Shown here one piece after another: positions 35,401-48,094 of a stretch of DNA of 64,000 bases. The DNA is taken from NCBI GenBank assembly GCA_003116995.1, contig BDSL01000019.1, positions 620,001 through 684,000 of the forward strand, in the 5' to 3' direction. A program made the translations under genes and the position numbers. Origin of the DNA: Yamagishiella unicocca (Eukaryota; Chlorophyta; Chlorophyceae; Chlamydomonadales; Volvocaceae). A model generated the notes under the pieces. That model worked only from the letters and a program-made list of their open reading frames with translations, did no database searches and had not been told where the DNA came from. Positions within the stretch are counted from its first letter, which is position 1; every line of letters starts with the position of its first letter.

Positions 35401-38400
35401 CGCACAGGCCGCAGAAATACCAGCGCTGCCTGCTGGGGGCTCTTTATTGTGTTGGGGCTGCGGACTTCCAGATCTCCGGCATACCGCAATTTGCACAAGG
35501 AACCGAAAACCCACATTAATAGCATTGTGACACGGCCGAAAAGGTCCTGTCGCGGATGCGGTGCCCACGGGCCCTCAGCCCACCCTGGCCATTCACCCAT
35601 ACGCCCTCGTCCACCGCTGTACGCACCCTCGCTCGCCTCTGTAGGGACATCTTCGAGAGCGCCATCGCCAACTTGACTTCCGGCAGCACGGTGCAGACCG
35701 TAGTGGCCCTCATGAACTCCACCTTTGCAAAGCTGCTGCTGGATCCCCAGCAAAAGCAGTTCCGACAGCTGCTGGCGGACACCTATCTGTCGACGATCAA
35801 CTACAACAACATTGGCAACCTCAACGGCACAAGTACACCGGTGGGTGCTGCCTCCGGCCTAGCATGTGTGGGGTTTGGGTACCGGCACTGTTAGCGCGAA
35901 GGGACTGTCGACTCGTGATTTCCTCCCCGCACCAATAGCCACACCTGTTTCCGCAATGCAACCCACAACCACGGGGGTGGGTTCGCCAGCTGGTCAATTG
36001 TCACATCCCCCTCGTTCGGGTCGTGTTTTGGTGCGCCACACGGCTTCATTCCGCTAGCCCGCTTTTATTCATTAGCCCGCTCCGCTGTCTTTGCCGCGCA
36101 GGAAAGCACCGGTGGCGGTGGTTCCCCCAGCTGGCTGCCGATCGCCATCGTGCTGCCCACCGTGGGCGCGCTGCTGCTGATCGCGGCGGGCGTGGTGTAC
36201 GAGGTCCGCAACAACCGCAAGCACAAGAACCTGTTTGGCAAGGTGGTGCCGCCCGGGGTGGGGCCGGACACCACCATTCTGGTCAGCGAGATGCAGGTGA
36301 GCTTGTGTGACGCGGTTGGCGGGACGGGTTTCATCACCAGGGGTGGGCAGCGCTGCCTGTGTAGGGAGGGTGGTATGTGAGGATGGGTGCGGACGGCCAC
36401 GGGAGGAGTTCCCCAGCAACGTGCACCACTGGAGCACCATCATCCCTGATACCTCACTCCTTGAGAAACCCCACCGCTGCAATTCCGCGCCTCTCCAGGA
36501 CTACGCCATGCTGTCGGAAGCGCTCCCCTCAGAGCTGGTGGATCGCATGCTGAAGGAGCACAACGACTGCCTGCGCCGCCTGCTGCTGCGCCACAGCGGT
36601 TACGAGGGCAGCTGCGAGGCGGACTCGTTCGTGCTGGCATTCCACTCGCCAAAGGACGCGCTGCTGTTCGCGATGGAGGCGCAGGCGGCGCTGCTGCAGG
36701 TGGCGTGGCCCGACGAAGTGCTTGCACTGGGCACCTGCGGACAGCTCTGCGTGCAGGGCATGTAAGTTCGGGGGGGGGGTAGTACTTGATCCGGAAACCC
36801 CTGTACGAAAGGAAAACCGTTTAGAACAGACGTTTGGAGATGCATGCTGTAGGATTTGGGAGACCTTTGGAGACGTTCGGGGGGGCCGGGAAGGAGGCCG
36901 CGGCGGGGTTGAGGGAACGCGTCGGGGACGAGGGGCCCCATGGGCGCGTGTATTGCCCGCTGACAGAGGTAGAGAAGGCTCACGGGGTTTGGCGACAGCT
37001 AAGGCTGTCGCCGGTGGTTGTGTTGAGGAAACCAGGAAGGCAAAACTCCTTGTCCTGGACCTCCCTCCGGCAGCATGTCCACCGCCAAGCCCAAGGCGCT
37101 GGATGACATCCTGGACGTCTCCGACGAGCCAATTCCCGCGGGCGCCTCCAAGATCAAGGCGCTCACCCCGGGCCTCGGCTCCCACGACCACGCGCACAGC
37201 AGCCACTTCGGCTCCAGCGGCGCCACGCTGCCGTCGCTGGTCAACGTGCCTGCCACTGAGACCTACACCTTCTCCAACGCGTGTCGCCGCGCATGGAAGG
37301 AGGCTAGCAAGGAGGACACGAACAAAGTGCGGACGGGCCGGAGGACACCATGACGCATATCATCCTGCACGTTACCTCCCCCGCCCGCCCTTCCAGCGAC
37401 AAACATTCTACACTAAGGGTTCGCATGCCTCAGCTATGCCCAAAGATACGTGACGGGTGCATTTTGCCCAAGTTGTCGTACCGTGCCGTACATACTATGT
37501 CGGCGCGAGCGAGACCGAGTCCTCTTCCATGGGCTCACAACCACACCGACCCCACCCTCTCCTGGACCCCCCCGCAGGTCCTCATCTTCCGCGGCCCCCG
37601 AGTGCGCTTTGGCCTCCACGCCGGCGTCCACAGCGAGCACGACATCTCGCACTCCAAGACCGACGGCCGCACCACCTACAGCGGCGACACCGTCGTCATG
37701 GCGCGCGCAGTGGCGCAGGCGGCGCAGGGCGGCACGGTGCTGTTGTCCGAGGAGACGTACAAGAAGCTGCCTCTGGAGCGGCTGTGGGACAAGTACCTGG
37801 TGCGTCGGGCGGGATGCTGCGGCACTGCAGATAAGGCGTACTCTCCTTACCCTGGTCGGCTTGTCAGTACGGGGCCCTTCGACCCTGGTCGGCTTGTCGG
37901 TACGGGGCCCTTCCACCGGCACCTGGCAGCCGCTGCACCCGTCATCGTCCCTGCTAGCTGCCTTCCGTCTCATGCGGCCGCCGCCCGTCCTTGTGGCTGA
38001 CCTTCGGCTACGTGTCCCCACCTGCTCACCCGCAACGTCCCCTCCCTGGCCCTGTGCTAGGTCCTTCACATGGGAGAGCACCGGCTGCGCGACACGCTGC
38101 CCAACCTCAACCTCTACCACGCGCTCAACCGCACGTTGGAGGGCCGGCTGGCCTACGTGGGACCCATGAGCTCGCTGCTGCAGGTGAGTCCGGCTCAGGC
38201 CGGCAGGTATCACGAGGGCTTGGGGCGGCTGGTCAATGAAGGGCGGTATCCCCGCTATGCCACTAGCTTCTCTGATCGTGGGAAGCGCGCGTTGCAGACC
38301 CCTCCCTAGTAAGCGCAGCAAGCGCAGCGGCAAGCCAACCCTAAAACCCCTAAACTCTCTGCACCTCCCTTGCTCTCGCGCCAGGTTGATCCCGGCGTGC

Positions 38401-40543
38401 TGGACGCGCCAGTGGGCTGCGTGACGGTGGCGTTCATGAACGTGGTGGGCGCGCAGACGCTGCTCAGCTGGAACGCTGACGTGGCGCAGCAGGCCATCAA
38501 GATCTTCCACACCGTGGTGGGAGACGAGCTCAAGCGCCGCAAGGGCTATCTGGTGAGGCCGGTGGACCGTGAGCCGTGGGCGCGGGTCTATGCGGCGCAA
38601 GGGTTTGATTGCAGGCTCACGGCTCTTGCCTCTCTTTAGGGTGATGAGACAAACGGCAAATAGGGATGCCCAAGCGACGCGCTGACCCGGCTGACCAACT
38701 TCCCTTTCCCGTCGAACCGCGCCAGGTCGAGGCGGTGGACGGCCTGTTCCTGGCGGCCTTCCAGCGCCCCTCGGACGCTATCCTGTGGGCCCTGGAGTGC
38801 AACGAGGCCATGATTAAACAGGTGGGTGGGTGCGTGAGGCAGCGCGTCGGGACCCGGAAACGGCCTCGCTTGAAGGATGTGCCGGTCACACGGTCGGACG
38901 CACTGAGCACCCGGTCTTTGCAACAGCAAACAGCCACGTCCAGGCCCATCTTCTGAATCCTGATAGCGCTCCGCGACCCACCCGTGGCACTTGACGCCCG
39001 TGACGCTCCTTCATTATCATAGGACTGGCCGGAAGACCTTCTGGCTCACGAGCTGTGCGAGGAGCTGGTCATTTCGGCTCCAACCAAGGAGGGAGAGGTT
39101 ATCAACACGGTTGTGTTCAGGTGCGCGCCGATGTTGCAGGCGGCGCGCGGGCGAGAGCAACCTAGCAGCACGTTTGGGCGAGCGCGGCCTGCTATGGCTC
39201 ACGACAGTTGCCACAACGTCCGGCGTGATGGGGAAGTGGTGGCGGCTGTAACCCCCTGCAGATCGAACGCATTATGTGAACAGCAAATCTAGATGCCAGC
39301 ACGGGGGCTGTCACGCTTATGAATGTCGCATTCGCCACCAGCGGAACGCTTGTTTATGCACACTGAGGCCAACCATCCGTCAACACCTCCACTACGCCGC
39401 AGGGGCCTTCGTCTCAAGACGGGCGTGGATACCGGTCAGGTCCTGGGTGAGGTGCACGCCATGACGGGCCGCATGACGTACCGCGGCAAGGTCATGAACC
39501 GCGCCGCGCGCATCGCCTCCACCGCCTCCACCGGCCAGGTCCTGTGCAGCAGCGACAGCTGGCAGCTGGCGATGACTGCGGACTCGCAGGTGGGCAGCAG
39601 GGAGTAACTGCGGCAATGGTCGTGCATGGCCCGGAGGGGGACGCTGGGAAGGGAATACCGCGGTGAACCGCATGCGTGCAACTAGTAGCCTGCCTTGCTC
39701 GCATTAGCCGTTTGGTTTTGAGGCCGTTTGTGCGCCTTTCTTCCGCCTGCATGCAGCCAAACACGTGACCCGCAAACAGGATCCCCATTCGCCAATTGGA
39801 TTGGCCAGTCAAACCCATTCCCAACACCCCCCTCCCAATAGTTGTGAATGACCCCCACAATCGAACGCACGAGCACCCGCGAACCCTACCTGAACCCGTT
39901 CTCCTCGCACAAAATCCCCTACCTGAACCCGTTTTCCTCGCACAAATCCCCTGTACCTCTCCAGGTCATGCTGGCCAACAAGGTGTCGGGCACCAGCCTG
40001 GGCCAGTTCCGTCTGAAGGGTGTGGCTGAGAAGATTGAGATCCACCACTGCCGCAAGGTCTCCAACGTGGCACCCGCGCGCCGCGCCTCCTCCCTGGTCA
40101 TGTCCATGGCCGACCACTGGAAGTGGGAGCAGCACCTCAACGCGCACCCGGGCGCCGGCAACGGCGGAGCCGGCAACGGCGTGGGCAGCGGCGCCGTGGG
40201 GCCGGAGGACATCCTGCTCGGCGGCGACTCACTGCGCGGCGGGATGCTCTCGCCCAGGTGAGTGCGCAGCGTATGTCCAGGGTTGAGGATGCCAGGCGCA
40301 AAATCCACGTGGTGACATGGTCCAGGCATGCACTGTTGCCCTCATCGGGCGTGACGGTACCGGTAGTGTCCCGTGCTGTGGAGATAACCCATGATCCGTA
40401 GCCGACTATCTCCCTCTCCCTTCCCGAGCAGGTCCTTCACGCGCCGTACTGGCAGCTTCCGGCAGCGCAACGGCTCCGACCCGCACTTGGATGCCGCCAA
40501 TGCCGCACAGCTGGGCATCGAGCTGGCGCCGGACGAGGCGTAG
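32429..40543 (+). CDS. Gene C: receptor-type tandem nucleotidyl cyclase with extracellular solute-binding domain (complete)
   Basis: Eighteen exons: 32429-32571, 32664-32763, 32817-33411, 33738-34054, 34307-34649, 35168-35330, 35645-35840, 36102-36296, 36499-36761, 37074-37326, 37578-37799, 38061-38183, 38385-38552, 38726-38821, 39023-39120, 39403-39589, 39965-40257, 40432-40543, giving 1,288 residues. Residues 1-23 are a signal peptide. Residues about 80-615 are a family-1 SBP (YYRRDVF, VPRTWDEVV, several N-glycosylation sites). The membrane helix is at about 630-652, followed by VRNNRKHKNLFGKV. In C1 the metal motif TDIQ reads SEMQ (Glu682) and the second acidic residue is Asp726. C2 has MTGRMTYRGK-VMNRAARIA with Thr1117, Asn1124 and Arg1128: the base-recognition Thr of class IIIb adenylyl cyclases and the transition-state Asn/Arg pair. 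C1 lacks Asn/Arg, and C2 has Asn where the first metal Asp belongs. An active site built from both halves is therefore likely, with cAMP the likelier product. The tail is short. Confidence 0.85.
36791..36862 (+). repeat. Intron-restricted repeat family, copy 2 (gene C intron 9)
   Basis: It reads GGAAACCCCTG, GAAAACCGTTTAGAACAGAC, GTTTGGAGATGCATGCTG. Its A end (the CCCGTGGATG end) lies 29 bp after the donor of exon 9. The same intron, with the same phase, in gene A has no such element. Confidence 0.7.
37849..37914. repeat. 33-bp direct repeat (two copies) in gene C intron 11
   Basis: Two copies of a unit beginning CCCTGGTCGGCTTGTC and ending ACGGGGCCCTTC differ by one base. A comparable two-copy repeat of about 31 bp (CCTACCTGAACCCGTT...) lies at 39886-39950, just before the exon 17 acceptor. 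Confidence 0.8.
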
Positions 40544-41753
40544 CGCTGCTCGGGACGTGAGGCGCTACCGTGAGGCTCAGCGATAGGAGACCTCGGCAAC
40601 GGGTTCGCGTGCATTTCAGGCGTGCGTATTTTAGTTGTCGATCGATGTGACGGCAATTGAATCCTGATGATTTGTGCATGCACCGGACAGCGGGCGGAAG
40701 GTGTCAAGGACGGCTGCTGGCGTCAGTCGCGCGGCATTGCAAACGCCGTACGCCGGGCAGGCGCCATGGTGGGCAGGTTGGTGACGTGGCGCTGCATTAT
40801 GTGCAAAGGTGAACCCAAGCCTGGTGATTAATTGCAGTCTTGATCGACAGCATTACAACTGATGAAGATTTGTATTCTGTTGCGGGTCATGCGTTGATGC
40901 GGGCTAGACGTGGGGTGGGGTTGGTGGTGGACTGGCGGGGGCCACGCAGCTGCTTTCCCCTACCGGTAGTTGTCCTACGCCCACGTAGAGGCGGCGTACA
41001 TTACGGATAGTAAGCAGCTGCTGTGATCATGACGTAAGATCAACAATTTATGGCCGCTTCCGACATGCAGGCCACATTCTTGTCGCATCAAAGGTGAAAT
41101 GGGCAAGAGTAATTTTGGGCCTTTTGCAATTCTGTCAGGTATCGCGGAACTTCTGATATGGATTCGCGGAATATGTCGCGTGTGACGCTTATATTGTACT
41201 GTACAACTATTTATCTGGGTAGTCCTCCACTCCTCCTAGTCACACGCGACTACCGGTCGCGTGATACTGACGGGGCCGTAACCTAGTCGCTTTTCAGCTT
41301 GCGCGCTGTCATCTAATCACATCTTCTGTAACAGGAACAGAGGAAGAAACATCTTTCATATTTAAGCAGCTGCAGCGGTGTTTGCGAGCTTCAAGTGCGT
41401 TCCATTCGTCGGCTTTTGAAGCATCAGTAGCAGGTTGGTACAGCATGTGGTGTCAATGAACTGGAAATGTTGCTGGGATGGGTTGATCTGGGGCGACAGC
41501 GCAACCAAGCGATGGCCATGTGTACTTTCGCGCGCGCCTGGAATCAACCTATGCGCGATCACTCGAGCGCTTCCACCTCAATCGGCAATATCGTGTCATT
41601 TGTGACTGCGGACTTTTGCACGCGTCTCCATTTGCAAGTCGCGCCATCGCACTTTCAAGCCCTAACGGGACAGCGCTGAAGCATAACATGTGCCCTTTTG
41701 TCTCACAATATCTGCCTACACCCGCTATTTGCAGCATCGCCTTATTAGCGGCT
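40544..41753. other. Intergenic region between genes C and E
   Basis: No gene was seen. TGTAA at 41327-41331 is the nearest poly(A)-like signal after gene C, although it is about 785 bp from the stop. An in-frame ATG at 41688 could extend gene E upstream. The sequence becomes less GC-rich around 41050-41220. Confidence 0.5.
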
Positions 41754-44700
41754 ATGCAGAAGTCCAGCTCACTGCCGGGCGCGGCTCGCTCGTGCACGCT
41801 GCTGCGGAACTCACCCCTTAAGCAGCCGCTGGCACAGCTGCATCATCGCCAACAACTGCAACAGCAAGTATCACAGCCCCATGTTGCGGTTGCGGGCATG
41901 GGCCCACCTTCACGGCCCTGCGTAGTTGGTGCAGCAGGCGCAGCAGCTAAAGATTGGGTAGCAGCGCCGCAGAGGGCGTCTGCGGTCGCTGTAACCACTC
42001 GGCGGGGCCGCTGTCGGCTGATGATGGTAATGGCCTCATCCTTCGACGGCAGCAGCAGCCGCGCGGGTCCAGCTACTGCGACCGCAGCGGCTGCAGCGGA
42101 CGCTTCAGCAAGCGCCGCAGAGGGCCAGCTGGAGCAAGAGTGGGAGCAAGAGATCGATGGTATGCAGCCCTCTTCCCCCGTGATGAACCTCAACCCCCGC
42201 GTCAACCTCTCCAACCGCCCCAACCACCCTTACGCTCCGGATCTACCACCATGCATTCCGCAACTAACACGCTCCTCGAGCAGCCCACCTCGAGGAGCAC
42301 AACTCACTCGCCCGCATCCCACCCGCCGGTATCACCCAACGTACTTCCAAATCCTTCCATTCCCCTCACACACGTCGTGTAACCGGGTCTTCTCGCCACT
42401 CGCCTCACACACGCCCCCCTCCTCGTCGTCTCACCCCACGCCCCTTGCCCCACATCCCGTCCCCCGACACGGCCTTGTATGTGCGCACCCCACAGCGACG
42501 CCGCTCCCCCCTCCCAGCCCATCCCGTAAAACGGTTTTTACACACCTCCCAGCCCGACATAGCCGCCAAATGTCGACATACGACCTCCGACTTTCCGTTT
42601 CCTCAACCAAGTCCTCCAGCATGCATTTCCAAACGTATCTCCCAAATGTAGAGACAGTATTTTCCTACAAACACGGGTTTTCCTTGCAACCTCCCATTCC
42701 CGCCGCCCCTCGCGCTTCTGGTTTCAGAGCTGATGAAGCTGGTGCAGCTGCTGCCCGGCTCCGTCCGCTGCGCGCTGGAGGACCACCCCGACATGCTGGA
42801 GCTGCTGGAGGTAGTCATGGACCTGGGCAGGCCCCCGCTGGCTCGCTTCCCAGCAGGGGACGTCAAGCTGTCGGCGCAGGCCATCACGTCGGACGACCTC
42901 GACTTCGCCGTGCGGCAGGTGCGCGTGTTGCGCCGTGCGCGCGCTCGGTACACGGTACACGGTACGTGGTACATGGTACATGGTACATGGTGGAGCCAGG
43001 GCTTTTTGGGTCGTTGCCGCTCCTGTTAGGCCCCGTCCTAACCTCCAGATGCGGAATGCGTCTGGCGGAGCAACGTCGGAAGCCTCGTCCGTTGTGACGA
43101 CGCGCCGGGTCCGCTGGCACCATGACACCTGCCCCCACTCGACCCACATGCCTACATCTCCGAATCAGCAGCCGCTTGACCCCCCTTCTTCCCCCCCCGC
43201 CCCATGCGATCTCCAGGTCGGCGAGTTCGGCGGCGACAACCGCGCCGGTATCGACCGCACGCTGCACCGCATCTCCTGCATGCGCAACCGCACGGGCCGC
43301 ATCATCGGTCTCACCTGCCGTGTGGGTCGCGCTGTCAAGGGGAGCGCACAGATGGTGCGTGACCTGGTGCTGTCAGGTGAGGGGGTTGCCAGGAAGGGGG
43401 GCGTGGGACAAAAAGGGGGCGCCGGCGGGGGGGGCAAGGAAGGGGGGCGTGGGACGGGGGAAAGAGGGGTGCATGTCGAGTGGGGCGGTCTTGGAAGATA
43501 TGCGGCTGTAGGCTGAGGTGCCAGTGAGGGCCAGCGAGGGCCCGCCCCTCCTCAGTTCCACGACCCACCCACCCCCACCCACCACCCAGACTCCACCGCT
43601 CCCCCCCGGCTGCCGCACGTTTCCTAATGGGTTTTACCTTCCAGTGCCGACCCACGGGTATCCTCTCATACCCTCGGCCGCCCCCTCTCCCTCGAAGGCG
43701 CCAGCATCCTCCTGCTGGGCCGCCCCGGTGTGGGCAAGACCACCGCCATCCGGGAGGTGTCCCGCATGCTGGCGGACGAGTGCACCAAGCGGGTGGTCAT
43801 TGTCGACACCTCGAACGAAATCGGGGGAGACGGCGACATCCCGCACAGCGGCATCGGTCGCGCGCGCCGCATGCAGGTGGCCGCGCCGGAGGCCCAACAC
43901 CGAGTGATGATAGAGGCGGTGGAGAACCACATGCCGCAAGTGGGTGGCGCGGGGACTGGGAGCGGGGACTGGGATGCGGGGTATCTCCCCTGGACCGGTA
44001 TGTGTTTCCCTGTGCTGTGCTGTGCGGCAGGCAGGCAGGCAGCCAGCCAGCCATCCCTGGGCTTTACACGGAATTTAGACTCGAATTTTGGCAGCGCAAC
44101 TAGAGGGCGCCAGGGACGGCGCAGGGTCCTGATCCGTACGTGAAGCCCGCTGCTGCGCTTCCCTGCCCTCCCGCCCCCCCGCCTGAAGGTGATCGTGATC
44201 GACGAGATCGGTACGGCGGAGGAGTGCTCCGCGGCCCGCACCATTGCGCAGCGGGGGGTGCAGCTGGTGGCCACCGCACACGGCAACGAGCTGGAGAACG
44301 TCATTAAGAACCCCCAGCTGGCGGACCTGGTGGGGATGAGGGGCGGCAGGGGACGGGGGGGGATTACATAAAAAAGGGTTGACTCGACATGGGCGTTGTA
44401 GTGGGTGGATAGTCTTCGCACACCTGGACGCGCGCGCATGCTACTGGACTAGGGTGGACTGGACTAGGGTGGACTGCCTTTAAAAAACGGCGGGGTGGGG
44501 GACAGGGGTGGGGGTGAGGGGCGGCAGGGGGCGACGGCGGGGATAGGGACGGGGATGAGGGGCAAGGGGGGAATGGTGGGGAGAGTAACGGGAGGTAGGT
44601 TCTTAGCGGCTGTGTCTGGGCAGGGGAGAGAATGTGGGGGAAGTTGCGGTGGCTTGGGGCTCCGAAAGAGGAAGGTGGCACGGGGGAAAGGAGCTGCCAT

Positions 44701-47700
44701 GGAAGGCGATGGGCCAATGCTCGTCATGCAAGCACGTGCGGCCCCCGTGGTGTGGTTCTTGTTGTTTGTACGGCACCTGTTGTTGTAACATCTGCAGCAC
44801 CCCCCTCCGCTCCCTGGCCGCCTCCCCTCCGTGCGTCCGGTGTCCAGGTGGGTGGTATTCAGTCCGTGACGCTGGGTGACGAGGAGGCCAAGCGGCGAGG
44901 CGTGCAGAAGAGCATCCTGGAGCGGGCGGCGCCGCCCACCTTCGACGTGTGCATCGAGATGCTGGAGCGAACCAAGTGGCGCGTGCACCTGGACGTGGGG
45001 CAGGTGGGGAGAGGAGGGGAGGAAGACCCGTGGATGCGAGGAAAACCGTGGGGCAGGTGGAAGGGGAGGGGAGGGGAAGGTGTACGGAGGAAAAAGCGTT
45101 CAGGACATACGTTTGGAGGTGCATGCTGGAGAACTTGGTGGTTGAGGAGAATGAAAGTCGGAGGCCGTATGTCGGCCTTCGGCGGCCATGTTCATTGCGG
45201 CTGGGTGTGAGCCGGCGGACGGTGAGGCAGCCCGGCGGAACAGGCAGGGGTGGAGAGGTCGGGCCTTTGCGCCACGGTCGGACGGCAGTGACAGCACGCT
45301 GACTGGAAGCGTGGCAGGCCACTCTGAAGCGCGTCGAGGTAGGACTGGGCAGGGCAGCTCGGCGGCGCATCTCGCCCCTGGGCACGTACTCCTCGGCGCC
45401 GCCTCCACGAGACCCAACCGTTGCCACGCCCTACTGCGCGCCCGCCGTATGACTCATGCCGTACTGCAGGCGGTTGACGTGGTGCTGGCTGGCGGCGACG
45501 CTGGCGGCCAGGTGCGCGAGAGGGCGGCCGACGGCACCATCCTCAAGTACAACTACAACCCGGCCATCAGCGGGGTCATCCGCGGAGCAGTCCGCAGCGG
45601 CGGCCCGGGCGGCGTCAGCAGCGGCAGCGGCAGCGCGGCGGGCGGCGTGACGGCGCCGCCGGGCGGCGCCGCCGCGGCTGCGGGTGCGGCCGTTGGCGGC
45701 AGCGGCGCCGCATCTCGCGGGGTGCCTCCTCCGCTGCCCAGTCGCGAGGCCGGTGAGTTGGAGGCGAGGCTGGTGACCTCCCGGCTGCTCCACCTGCCAG
45801 CCACGTCGGTACCTAGTCGGTGCCTTCACGAGGCTCGAATGGCGGTCCGCTGCCGGGTGCCGCCCTGCCAGGTGCCGCCCTGCCAGGTGCCGCCCTTCCG
45901 GGTGCCGCCCTGCCAGGTGCCGCCCTGCCGGGTGCCGCCCTGCCGGCTCCTTCACCTGCTGGCCCCTGCTGACGCCGCATCACTGCCCGCCCTGGCCCGC
46001 ATGCTGCACCGCCAATGACCCAGTGCGCTCATTTGCAATCTGCGCGCCTCAGTCACCTGAGCGGCCTCACCAGCCTCAGCAACCCAGCCGCCTCCCATTT
46101 TTTCGCCCCCCCTCACCGCGGCCCCTTCCAAACCTCCAATCCCTCTTCTCCCCCCCCCCCTTCCCACTCCGCGGCGGCCACCCCCCCTCCGCTCCCCCTC
46201 CCCCACCCTGCCTCCCTCGCCACACCCCGGAAGACCTCCCCGCCGAGCCTGTGCGCCCTCCCGGGAGCTCCTTCGTGCGCAGCCCCGTCGCGTCGCTTTC
46301 GCTGGACGACGCCGACGGCGCCTCCGCCCCCGAGGGTGACTTCGGCGCCGGCAGGCGGCTGCGTCGCGTCACCTCGCGCCAGTCGGTCGCCGGCGCCACC
46401 GCGGAGGCCGCAGCGCTGCGCCTGTACCCGTACGAGCTGGATGAAGATGTGCTGTGGGAGGTCATGAGCGACATGAAGCTGCTGGGCAAGGTGCGAGTAG
46501 CGCCCGCAGGCGCCGCCGGCATTACAACAGGGTGACGGGGGGTCACAGGTTGCGCATCTTGGCCATGCACGCACATGCGCACACGGTTGCGGTGCTCCGT
46601 ACAGCTCCGTATGACTCCGTACAGCTCGAGGAGCGTTGCCAGACGCCTGGTATACCGTAGCATGTGGTGATGGGGGGCCATCTGCCACCTTCCACTTACC
46701 TGGACGGCTCATCATTCGGTTTCATCCGCCTACACCGTCATCCGTACCCCGCCTTGCATACCTCAATACCTCCCGCCACCTCATTGGTCACGGCAGCGGA
46801 GCCGACTGACTCCCTGTGGCCCCCCTGAACTGGCCTCCGCCGCCCGTCCTCGCGCATCTCGCTCCGCAGGTGTTCATCACCACCTCGATCGCCTCGGCAG
46901 ATGCGGTGCTCGCGCTGAGGTCCAAGGTGAAGCACAACTCGGAGCTGCGGACCATGGCGCGCGAGGTGAGTGCTACGGATCCCGCTTCCTTACCGAATCG
47001 TAATTACAAAACGTACCGCCCCTGGCGTTCTGCGAACGTAAGCATAAGCGATACCGGTACGTATCGCGTCTAAACGCATCCGCCCTCCTGTTGGTTTTAC
47101 ATGGGCACTCACAAGAGCCAACCCCGCGCTCCCCTCTTCCTTCCCTGCCCCTTGCGCTGAACCTCGCTAGGTGGGTGTGCCCATCTACGCCGTCAAGACC
47201 TCGGGCTCCGCCAACCTCGTCAAGGCGTTTCGCACCCTCCTAGGCATCGACCCCTCCGCAGGGGGCGCCTTCGGGCCCCCCGCGGACAGCCAGGACGCGC
47301 CGCCGCCGGTTTCCTCCTCCGCAGCGGCAGCCGCGGCAGCGGCCTGGGCAGCCGACCCGTCCTCATCCGTCATGGGCTCGGACGATGAGGGCGACGGTGG
47401 CTTGGGCAGCCTGCGCGCCAGCGGCAGCGGCAGCGCTAAGGGCTATAGCTACAAGGCGTGGGCTGAGGATGAGGCGCTGGAGGAGGCGCAGGTGGCGGTG
47501 ACCGAGATCGTGATCCCGCTGCACCAGCCGGTGGAGCTGATGCCGCGGGCGCGCAGTGTGCTGGAGGCGCAGGTGGGTCTTGGTGGTTGGTGCGGCGGGG
47601 CGGGCAGGACCGGGCCGCGGGTGTGGTGGCGTCGGCGGCGATTACGATGTTGTTAAGAGGGCAAACGAAACAGACGCACCGGACGGGCCTGATCCTGGAG

Positions 47701-48094
47701 ATCAGCCGTGAGTGACCAAATCCATGCTGGGTGTTGCGAGCGCGTAGATCGTGGTCGTTGCCTCCGGGCGCGTACCGTTTGTCAAGAGGTCTGCGGCTGC
47801 CGTCGCAGCGGCCGGCCAGGCAGCAAACTGGTCGACACCGAGACTACCGTATGTGTCACGCTCTCGGCGGCGGACCCTCAGCGCTGACGAGCCTCCCTCC
47901 CTCCGATCCCCCAGCGTTTTTTTTTAATGCGGTTCGTCGTCCATCACACCCGGTGCCGTGCCTGGTTGCTGGCCCCGCAGGTTCGCCTGCTGGAGCGATA
48001 CAAGCTGTCGTACGAGGTCATCGGCGCGGGCCCCGAGGCGCGTCTGCGCATCCTCCCCCGTGTGGCCTCGCCCGCCAGCAGCGCCTCGTCGTGA
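41754..48094 (+). CDS. Gene E: plastid-targeted Ycf45/SpoIIIAA-like P-loop ATPase
   Basis: Eleven exons: 41754-42159, 42728-42918, 43217-43376, 43698-43939, 44189-44329, 44848-45003, 45470-45752, 46234-46490, 46870-46965, 47171-47572, 47981-48094, about 815 residues in phase. Residues 1 to about 95 are rich in Ser/Ala/Arg/Gln and end VMASS, like a chloroplast transit peptide. [14 protein letters not shown] and [14 protein letters not shown] open the conserved core. Walker A is GRPGVGKTT (about 260-268); next come [20 protein letters not shown], Walker B VIVIDEIG (about 334-341), [33 protein letters not shown] and [12 protein letters not shown]. These blocks are diagnostic of the Ycf45/stage III sporulation protein AA-like ATPases, plastid-encoded in some algae and nuclear in green plants. 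The C-terminal part ([41 protein letters not shown]) also follows the family. Ala/Gly/Ser-rich insertions interrupt it. The biochemical role is unknown. An in-frame ATG at 41688 is an alternative start. Confidence 0.85.
42525..42695 (-). repeat. Intron-restricted repeat family, copy 3, long form (gene E intron 1)
   Basis: It includes the core (GCATGCATTTCCAAACG) and a longer distal part (AGCCCGACATAGCCGCCAAA, TCGACATACGACCTCCGACT) shared with copies 4 and 7. Its A end (AACACGGGTTTTCC) lies about 32 bp before the exon 2 acceptor. Confidence 0.75.
44358..44445 (+). repeat. Second intronic repeat, copy 1 (gene E intron 5)
   Basis: GGGTTGACTCGACATGGGCG and ACACCTGGACGCGCGCGCAT resemble 54520-54605 in order, spacing and orientation. 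Both start within about 30 bp of a 5' splice site. Confidence 0.45.
45021..45200 (+). repeat. Intron-restricted repeat family, copy 4, long form (gene E intron 6)
   Basis: It begins GGAAGACCCGTGGATGCGAG 17 bp after the donor of exon 6, is interrupted by a G-rich stretch, then continues TTGGAGGTGCATGCTGGAGA and GTCGGAGGCCGTATGTCGGC. Confidence 0.75.
45844..45955. repeat. 15-bp tandem repeat (GTGCCGCCCTGCCAG/G) in gene E intron 7
   Basis: Seven imperfect copies follow about 90 bp after the donor of exon 7. Several copies contain CAG followed by GTG, so each could mimic a splice site. Confidence 0.85.
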
